Below, piece after piece: positions 19,276 through 23,923 of a DNA stretch of 23,923 nucleotides; the first letter of the stretch is position 1; each line of letters begins with the position of its first letter. The DNA comes from Pseudomonadota bacterium. GTDB taxonomy: Bacteria; Desulfobacterota; Syntrophobacteria; Syntrophobacterales; Syntrophobacteraceae. The position numbers were made by a program, and so were the translations under genes. Below the pieces are notes generated by a model. That model had not been told where the DNA came from. It saw nothing but the letters and a program-made list of their open reading frames with translations, and made no database searches. The DNA lies in assembly GCA_023442755.1 (NCBI GenBank), contig JAEZXS010000328.1, forward strand, positions 1-23,923, in the 5' to 3' direction.

Positions 19276-19318
19276 AAGCGGACAATCTATTTGCTCTAAA
19301 AGCGGACATTTCTATTTG
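19276..19318. repeat. Tandem short repeat resembling an insertion-sequence end
   Basis: Two near-identical copies, AAGCGGACAATCTATTTG (19276-19293) and AAGCGGACATTTCTATTTG (19300-19318), are separated by six bases. Repeated GCGGACATTTCTATTT-like motifs resemble terminal repeats of IS21-type elements as I remember them. No transposase is present, so this would be debris. The rest of 19319-19524 holds nothing I can support. Confidence 0.4.
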
Positions 19319-19524
19319 TTGCCAACACTATAACTTAATAGCGCTCCTGCTGTTGACTTGTTAGTGCATAATAAGCCGCCTAGAAGAGGGGTAGGGAGCA
19401 TATTTTACACAGCGTATATGAATTCACTCGATAGCCCTTGAATCGATTCCAATTTATTATTAGGGTCTCGTTAAAAGTCGCGTGTACGGAACCAAATCGA
19501 ATCAGGCCACGAACGGCAGACTTC

Positions 19525-20331
19525 ATGAGCCTCCTGGTACTCAAACTTATTCTGACTCCGCTTCTTATCGCGGCAGCGACGCTTGCAGTGCGCAGGTGGG
19601 GGTTCGCCATAGGAGGGTTGTTTACGGGGCTGCCTCTTACCTCCGGCCCTATCTCACTTTTTCTCGCGATCGAACAGGGCCCTCAGTTCGCAGAACAGGT
19701 ATCCCAGGGGATGCTGCTCGGAATGGTCTCCCTTGTAACTTTTTGCGTCGCCTATGCCAGGACCGCAAGGGGACCCGCGTGGTTTCCGTCCCTTGCCATC
19801 GGCATCGGCGTGTACTTCCTGGCTTCCTGGGGCTTGTCTTTCATTTCGCTGTCCCACGAGTACCTCAGTCTTATGGCTTTCCTGCTGATGTGGGCGGCGT
19901 TCAAAGCCGCGGGGCCTTCCACGCCTGGAGACTTTCATGCGGAGTCGCCCTGGTGGGATATCCCTGCCCGGATGGTGACCGCAACGGCGATGGTCTTTCT
20001 CATCACCGGCGGGGCCCAGTCCCTGGGTCCCAGGTGGAGCGGCCTTATCGCCCCGTTTCCCGTCTTTACGTGCATAATGGGTGTATTCGCCCAAAAGCAG
20101 AACGGCGCAGCCGCCGCGCACCGGTTGCTGCGCGCAATCATTCTCGGTTGCTTTTCCGCAGTTGCCTTTTTCGTGGTCATCGGCTTTACGGTCGAGCGCA
20201 CTACCCTTACGGCGACTTACCTGCTGGCGACCGCGGCCGCTCTGTCCGCCAGCGCACTCGGCCTGGCATATGTTCAGGTAAGATCCGGGAGGCAAAAGGC
20301 CCTTGCGCTGGACAGCACCCTTCGCAGATAG
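19525..20331 (+). CDS. Uncharacterised multi-span membrane protein
   Basis: This 268-residue, very hydrophobic protein has about eight to nine predicted helices. It begins MSLLVLKLILTPLLIAAATL, followed by a small-residue loop GLFTGLPLTSGPISLFLAIEQG that looks conserved and might line a transport path. A second Gly/Pro-rich loop (SGLIAPFPVFTCIMGVFA) lies in the second half, suggesting an internal duplication. I do not recognise a named family. The ATG at 19525 is chosen because hydrophobic sequence starts there; the frame is open from 19438 with no membrane or coding character. The ribosome site is weak. Confidence 0.75.
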   Translation: MSLLVLKLILTPLLIAAATLAVRRWGFAIGGLFTGLPLTSGPISLFLAIEQGPQFAEQVSQGMLLGMVSLVTFCVAYARTARGPAWFPSLAIGIGVYFLASWGLSFISLSHEYLSLMAFLLMWAAFKAAGPSTPGDFHAESPWWDIPARMVTATAMVFLITGGAQSLGPRWSGLIAPFPVFTCIMGVFAQKQNGAAAAHRLLRAIILGCFSAVAFFVVIGFTVERTTLTATYLLATAAALSASALGLAYVQVRSGRQKALALDSTLRR

Positions 20332-20520
20332 CCCGTCAATCGCCATTCGCTAAATTGACGACGATACGTGAGCCCAAATCCGTACGCGTCTCCAATGCAC
20401 CGAACTTTTGCAGAATACTCCCAACGCCCCATTTTTCCCGCATTGAGACCCGCTTATATTCGCCTAGTCACGTTTTGCGGACATCTGTGCACGAATAACG
20501 ATCTGCAAGAAAGGAAGAAT

Positions 20521-20715
20521 ATGTGTCTCGATTGTGGGTGTATGGAGCCGGACAACAGGCATGGAGACGAGCGCCACCTGATCATGCAGGACCTGGTGGA
20601 TGCCGCCCAGGCAAATCAGAAACCGCTCCGAAAGGTTTTTGAAACGGTTGAGAGCACAGCGAACCAGGTCCTTCAGGGCAAGTTGAAAAGTTCCGCCTGG
20701 AAACCCGGCCAATAA
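20521..20715 (+). CDS. Small Cys-containing protein, function unknown
   Basis: This 64-residue protein starts MCLDCGCMEPDNRHGDERH, so Cys2, Cys5 and Cys7 with nearby His residues could bind a metal. The rest is mainly helical and polar (DLVDAAQANQKPLRKVFETV). I recall similar short MCLDCGC-type proteins in other bacteria but cannot name a family or role. The ATG at 20521 is well supported by AAGGAAG four to ten bases upstream; the frame is open from 20368 but that part looks non-coding. It is the last plus-strand gene before an inverted repeat and a convergent U32 gene. Confidence 0.7.
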   Translation: MCLDCGCMEPDNRHGDERHLIMQDLVDAAQANQKPLRKVFETVESTANQVLQGKLKSSAWKPGQ

Positions 20716-20743
20716 GGGGAATCGATGAGTGATCCGGTGAGAA

Positions 20744-20773
20744 CCGAAAGCCCGTTCATGGCCGGGCTTTCGG
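20744..20773. repeat. Inverted repeat between convergent genes
   Basis: CCGAAAGCCCG (20744-20754) and CGGGCTTTCGG (20763-20773) form an 11-base-pair stem with an eight-base loop. No clear T tract follows on either strand, so it is at best a weak bidirectional terminator. Confidence 0.55.
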
Positions 20774-20785
20774 CTGAATGCATGA

Positions 20786-21817
20786 TCAGGCGAAGAGGCC
20801 TTTGATGTTTCCGTGCAGTTCCCTGGTCTTCTCCGTCCGGGCGCGGTCGCGATCCCTGCCGATCTCGTCCAGTTCGGCCTCGAGTGCAAGCAGTGCGGGA
20901 TCATCCCAGGGTTTCCCGTCCCGATGGGCGTCGATCAACGAGCGGTAAATCGATATCATTCGGCCGATGAGTTCTACGGCATATTCCCTGCCCTGGACCT
21001 TGAGCGTGGCCAGTCCTATATCCATATAATCCCAGAGTTCCTTCCCGTTTATTACGAACGCCGTGTTGGGACTGCGGCGAATGCGGGCGTTTATCCGTTC
21101 GATCTCATCCCTGCTGCGCGAGCGCTGCAGGAGCACTTTCCTGCGTTGCTCGTCGGTGAGCAGGCACAGTCTGAAGCAACTTCCGCTCCGGTCGGGCCAT
21201 CCTTCATATTCGACTATTTCATTTCCATCTTCGTCTTTGTACGTGCGTTTGATGTAGCTGTCGCTTATCAGTTCGTGAAAAACGCAATTACCTACCCCTC
21301 CCACGCACCGGTTACCATGGACCAGCACTTCGGCGGCAAGCCCCAGTTTGCGTGCGGATTCCGTGAAGGCGCGGAGCTTCTCGGCCGTGTCGATCTGCGT
21401 GCTGGCAACGATTTGCGACGCTCCATAGGCTTTGTACGTGGCCATCTCGTCAGGGGTTCTAATATTGCATCCGACGCTGGCGTGGATGATGAGTTCAGGA
21501 AAATTTTCCCGCACCAGATTCATTATTCCAGGGGTTTTGACGATGACACCCTCAGCTCCCCACGATGCATACTTCCCTATCTTCGAGAGCAGAATCATCC
21601 ACTTCTCGGGAGGGACTTCGGCGTTTATGGCAATCCGCACCTTCCCCTTGTAACGATTACCAATGGCAATCGCCTCGCGGACCTGTGAATCTTCCAGTTC
21701 CCAGGCGCATTTGCGCCTGCTGAATCCTTTCGACCCGACGTAGACGGCTTCAGCCCCAACGGCGAATACCTTTTCCACCATTTCGAGACTGCCGCCCGGG
21801 GCCAGGAGTTCGTTCAT
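20786..21817 (-). CDS. Peptidase U32-family protein
   Basis: This 343-residue member of the U32 family begins MNELLAPGGSLEMVEKVFAV, followed by a TIM-barrel core (GAEAVYVGSKGFS, GVIVKTPGIMNLVRENFP). Four cysteines at 171, 178 (GNRCVGGVGNCVF), 214 and 218 (SGSCFRLCLL) fit the Fe-S cluster site known in the U32 proteins UbiU, UbiV and the RNA hydroxylases. Proven members mostly modify RNA or quinone precursors rather than cleave proteins, so a peptidase role should not be assumed. The ATG at 21815-21817 has GGGGGGAAGAAT directly upstream. It follows comF on the same strand after 177 bases. Confidence 0.88.
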   Translation of the reverse strand: MNELLAPGGSLEMVEKVFAVGAEAVYVGSKGFSRRKCAWELEDSQVREAIAIGNRYKGKVRIAINAEVPPEKWMILLSKIGKYASWGAEGVIVKTPGIMNLVRENFPELIIHASVGCNIRTPDEMATYKAYGASQIVASTQIDTAEKLRAFTESARKLGLAAEVLVHGNRCVGGVGNCVFHELISDSYIKRTYKDEDGNEIVEYEGWPDRSGSCFRLCLLTDEQRRKVLLQRSRSRDEIERINARIRRSPNTAFVINGKELWDYMDIGLATLKVQGREYAVELIGRMISIYRSLIDAHRDGKPWDDPALLALEAELDEIGRDRDRARTEKTRELHGNIKGLFA

Positions 21818-21994
21818 ATTCTTCCCCCCGATAACCATAGAGGATTCTATTCTAATTTCTTTCCGGCAATTTTTCATCCTGCCAATGAAATTTGATTGCC
21901 TTTCGTCGCCATGTCCGGAAACGGCCAGACCAAGTGTTGGATTATATTTAATTTAGTAAAATCTGGAAACAAAAATCAGGAGCACGGCTTCCAC

Positions 21995-22801
21995 TCACGC
22001 GGGCATCGCCCGCGTGACCGTAAGCGCATAGACTTCGGCCGATCCGCGCTTTTTCAGTGTCCTGGCACACTCGCTCAAAGTCGTGCCAGTCGTGAAAACG
22101 TCATCGACGAGGAGTATGCGCACCCCCCGGACCCTGCTCTTGTCAGCTACGTCGAAAGCACCTTTGACATTTTTGAGCCGCGCCGCCCGGTCGAGGTGCG
22201 TCTGTGGTTCGGTTCGATCTTTCCTCACCAGCAGATCGTATGCGACCGGCAAACGGTGTCTGCTCCCCAATTCTCGCGCAAGAAGCCCCGACTGGTTGAA
22301 GCCTCTTTCCCTAAGCCTCTTTACGTGCAATGGGACCGGCAGCACCAATTGCGGCTTCGGGACACCCGAACCGAGTGCGGTTTCCAGCAGTTCCACGAGA
22401 GGCGGCACCCACTCCAGGCGGCCGCCGAACTTCAACTGGTGAATCCTGTCGCGCACGATCCCGGAATGGAGGACTGCCGATCGGGCCAGATCGAAATGAA
22501 AAGCACCCCGGCTGCATTCGCCGCACAGGTGATCGCAGGAATCGGGAGCATCGGGAAAAGGCCTTCCGCACTGCGGGCAGATGGGTGATGTGATATGGGG
22601 TAGCCGCAGGAGGCACTCGGCGCACCAGAAGCCGGGAGAGGAGGGATCGATCTTCTCACACCCCGCGCAGCTTCTGGGAAGGCAGAGGTCGAGAAGCTCC
22701 GATCCGGCGGTCCGTGAGACTCGGCCTAGACGCGAGATGAATTCGCGCAGAGAGGAAACGTTGCGAACCGCAAGGTCAAGCTTTTTGACCCACTCCGCCA
22801 T
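21995..22801 (-). CDS. comF: ComF-family phosphoribosyltransferase-like protein
   Basis: This 268-residue protein has an N-terminal zinc-ribbon region with several CxxC-type pairs (CAGC, CAEC, CPQC, CGEC, between about residues 45 and 96) and a C-terminal type I phosphoribosyltransferase fold. The fold shows LPVPLHVKRLRERGFNQ and the PRPP-binding loop VDDVFTTGTT. The family includes ComFC/GntX, which helps DNA uptake and single-strand handling during transformation; whether this organism is competent is not shown here. It starts at ATG 22799-22801 with no strong ribosome site visible. The spacer upstream carries dispersed repeats. Confidence 0.92.
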   Translation of the reverse strand: MAEWVKKLDLAVRNVSSLREFISRLGRVSRTAGSELLDLCLPRSCAGCEKIDPSSPGFWCAECLLRLPHITSPICPQCGRPFPDAPDSCDHLCGECSRGAFHFDLARSAVLHSGIVRDRIHQLKFGGRLEWVPPLVELLETALGSGVPKPQLVLPVPLHVKRLRERGFNQSGLLARELGSRHRLPVAYDLLVRKDRTEPQTHLDRAARLKNVKGAFDVADKSRVRGVRILLVDDVFTTGTTLSECARTLKKRGSAEVYALTVTRAMPA

Positions 22802-22862
22802 TCCGCCCTCCGGGGTAGAACAACAGGTCTGCCCACCTGCAAGGCTTTGCGTTGTATTATGG

Positions 22863-22879
22863 GAGAGGCTTCAGCCTCG
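22863..22879. repeat. Palindromic 17-base repeat, copy 1
   Basis: GAGAGGCTTCAGCCTCG contains the palindrome GAGGCT-TC-AGCCTC. An exact second copy lies at 23004-23020 in the same orientation. Confidence 0.8.
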
Positions 22880-22913
22880 CAGATTGATGACAATCTCATC
22901 ATCGTGATCGTCT

Positions 22914-22976
22914 TTCCGGCGAAAGCCGGAATCCAGTGTTTTCAAGCACTTCTGGACCCCGACTTTCGTCGGGATG
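22914..22976. repeat. REP-like element: two hairpins in inverted arrangement
   Basis: TTCCGGC-GAAA-GCCGGAA (22914-22931) and CCCGAC-TTTC-GTCGGG (22958-22973) are two tight hairpins. The flanks ATCCAG and CTGGAC make the left half roughly the reverse complement of the right half, so the unit can also fold as one long stem. This CCGGCGAAAGCCGGAATCCAG type of repeat is scattered through intergenic regions of many proteobacterial genomes. Confidence 0.8.
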
Positions 22977-23003
22977 ATGGATTGAGGGCTTTTTCAACAG
23001 TCT

Positions 23004-23020
23004 GAGAGGCTTCAGCCTCG
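23004..23020. repeat. Palindromic 17-base repeat, copy 2
   Basis: This is an exact copy of the unit at 22863-22879, placed on the other side of the REP-like element in the same orientation. Confidence 0.8.
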
Positions 23021-23088
23021 ATGTTCATTCCTTGATATCGCGGCTGGAAGTCACTCCCGCAAGTTCACTGGCTTCAACGAAACCCGCC

Positions 23089-23923
23089 CTACAGCTCCCG
23101 CACCTTGTCCTTTGTCTTCCCGCTGTCCAGGGTGCCGCTTCCGGCCGCTTCTGAAAGCTTTGCGTAGACCAGGCACAACTGCCGGTCGCATTCCTCGCCG
23201 GGAGCCCCGTTAGCTTTTGCCTGTTCCAAGGCCTTTTCCGCTTCCTTCCACTTTTCCGCCTGGACCAGAAGCACCCCCAGCTTCAGATGAATATCTCCTC
23301 TTCGGGGAGCGAGGTTTGCCGCCTTGCGCAGCAATCCGGCGGCGGCGTCCCTGTCGCCAAGGGCTTCCCTGATCGCGGCCGACCGCAGATAGGCATCCAC
23401 GTCGGAGGGATTGAAGATCATAGCCTTGTCGTAGTTTTTGAGCGCATTTCTGCTGTCGCCTCGGCTCTCGGCAATCTCTCCCATGCCGAACCAGGCGTTC
23501 GCGCACCGGGGATTTCTTTTCAGGGATTCCTCGAATAGCGCGGCGGCCTCATCCGTCCTTCCCGCTCGAAAGAGATAATATCCGAACTGGCTTGCGGACC
23601 AGGCATCGTCTTTGTTCGCCGCCATTGCCCTGCGGTATCCCTGTTCGGCGGCGACGTTCTGCCCGCGCTTTTCCTGGATCGAAGCGAGATTGGCCAGCGC
23701 GGGGGAATAATCCGGATGCTGCTCCAGGATGGATCTGTACACCGCCTCGGCCTCATCCAGTCGGTCCTGGTCCTGGTAAATCACGGCGAGATTGAACTTA
23801 GGACGGGGATCGGCCGGATTTTGCCTGATGGCCTGGCGGTAGTCCTCTATTGATTCACCGATGCGCCCCTTCGAATAGTTTTCCACTGCCCGGTCGTAGG
23901 GTTTGACACCCGAGGCGGCGCAC
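23089..23923 (-). CDS. TPR-repeat lipoprotein (partial, N-terminus beyond the right edge)
   Basis: The frame is open to the window edge, and the first visible residues read CAASGVKPYDRAVENY. A Cys followed by small residues and then the first TPR helix suggests a lipoprotein whose signal peptide lies just outside the window, with the Cys (20-23 bases... codon 23920-23922) as the lipid-attached residue; this is inferred. The rest, about 275 residues, is a series of roughly seven tetratricopeptide repeats with the usual pattern (for example NPADPRPKFNLAVIYQDQ and HPDYSPALANLASIQEK). They form a helical scaffold for protein binding. A GTG at 23886 could be misread as the start. The C-terminal residues after the last repeat are charged. 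The partner is unknown. Confidence 0.88.
   Translation of the reverse strand, partial: CAASGVKPYDRAVENYSKGRIGESIEDYRQAIRQNPADPRPKFNLAVIYQDQDRLDEAEAVYRSILEQHPDYSPALANLASIQEKRGQNVAAEQGYRRAMAANKDDAWSASQFGYYLFRAGRTDEAAALFEESLKRNPRCANAWFGMGEIAESRGDSRNALKNYDKAMIFNPSDVDAYLRSAAIREALGDRDAAAGLLRKAANLAPRRGDIHLKLGVLLVQAEKWKEAEKALEQAKANGAPGEECDRQLCLVYAKLSEAAGSGTLDSGKTKDKVREL

Larger units (their letters stand above)
22802..23088. repeat. Repeat-rich spacer between the TPR gene and comF
   Basis: The spacer holds no gene that I can support. It contains two identical 17-base palindromic units at 22863-22879 and 23004-23020, flanking a REP-like double hairpin at 22914-22976. Both are listed separately. Confidence 0.7.

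Noticed and set aside
20744..20773. Rho-independent terminator
   Set aside because: The stem is good but no T run follows on either strand, so it is listed only as an inverted repeat.
22802..23088. CRISPR array
   Set aside because: The repeated units are only two, palindromic and 124 bases apart, without regular spacers or cas genes.

Overview
The window is about 24 kb of GC-rich, densely coding bacterial chromosome. The gene set and protein sequences suggest a Desulfobacterota (former Deltaproteobacteria) organism, possibly Syntrophobacter-like. The lineage is an inference from overall protein style; no 16S gene is present.

Layout. (1) 1-2740, minus strand: a TTG-started PerR/Fur-family regulator followed by katG, which runs off the left edge. 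A 21-bp PerR-box-like palindrome sits exactly between the -35 and -10 of their shared promoter, giving a self-controlled peroxide-defence unit. (2) 2956-5448, plus strand: a UbiG-like methyltransferase, a bacterial Ku protein and a pyruvoyl-dependent arginine decarboxylase. (3) 5537-7373: a patatin-like phospholipase (minus) divergent from a six-helix HdeD-like membrane protein (plus). (4) 7441-10316: a bidirectional terminator, an unusual sigma-70 factor, a 440-bp spacer with promoters and a terminator that may encode a small RNA, and a DRG-like GTPase with a TGS domain, all read on the minus strand. (5) 10409-10576, plus strand: a 55-codon gene interrupted by an in-frame TGA, followed by a bacterial SECIS-like hairpin and a perfect 15-bp bidirectional terminator. 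I interpret this as a small dual-CXXC selenoprotein that ordinary gene calling would miss. It is the most interesting observation in the window. (6) 10638-17752, minus strand: a housekeeping cluster in the order larC, cinA, thpR, recA, alaS; no recX lies between recA and alaS. (7) 17900-18211, plus strand: promoter, tRNA-Ser(UGA), tRNA-Ser(GCU) and a strong terminator. (8) 18212-20773: a possible small membrane protein, a hypothetical gene whose C-terminus looks frameshifted, insertion-sequence-like repeat debris, an uncharacterised multi-span membrane protein and a 64-residue Cys-containing protein. (9) 20786-23923, minus strand: a U32-family protein, a ComF-like phosphoribosyltransferase, a repeat-rich spacer and a TPR lipoprotein that runs off the right edge.

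Functional themes are peroxide stress (perR-katG), DNA repair (Ku, recA, cinA), tRNA charging and supply (alaS, two tRNA-Ser genes), and several orphan pathway genes (larC, arginine decarboxylase). No CRISPR array, phage or intact transposon was seen.
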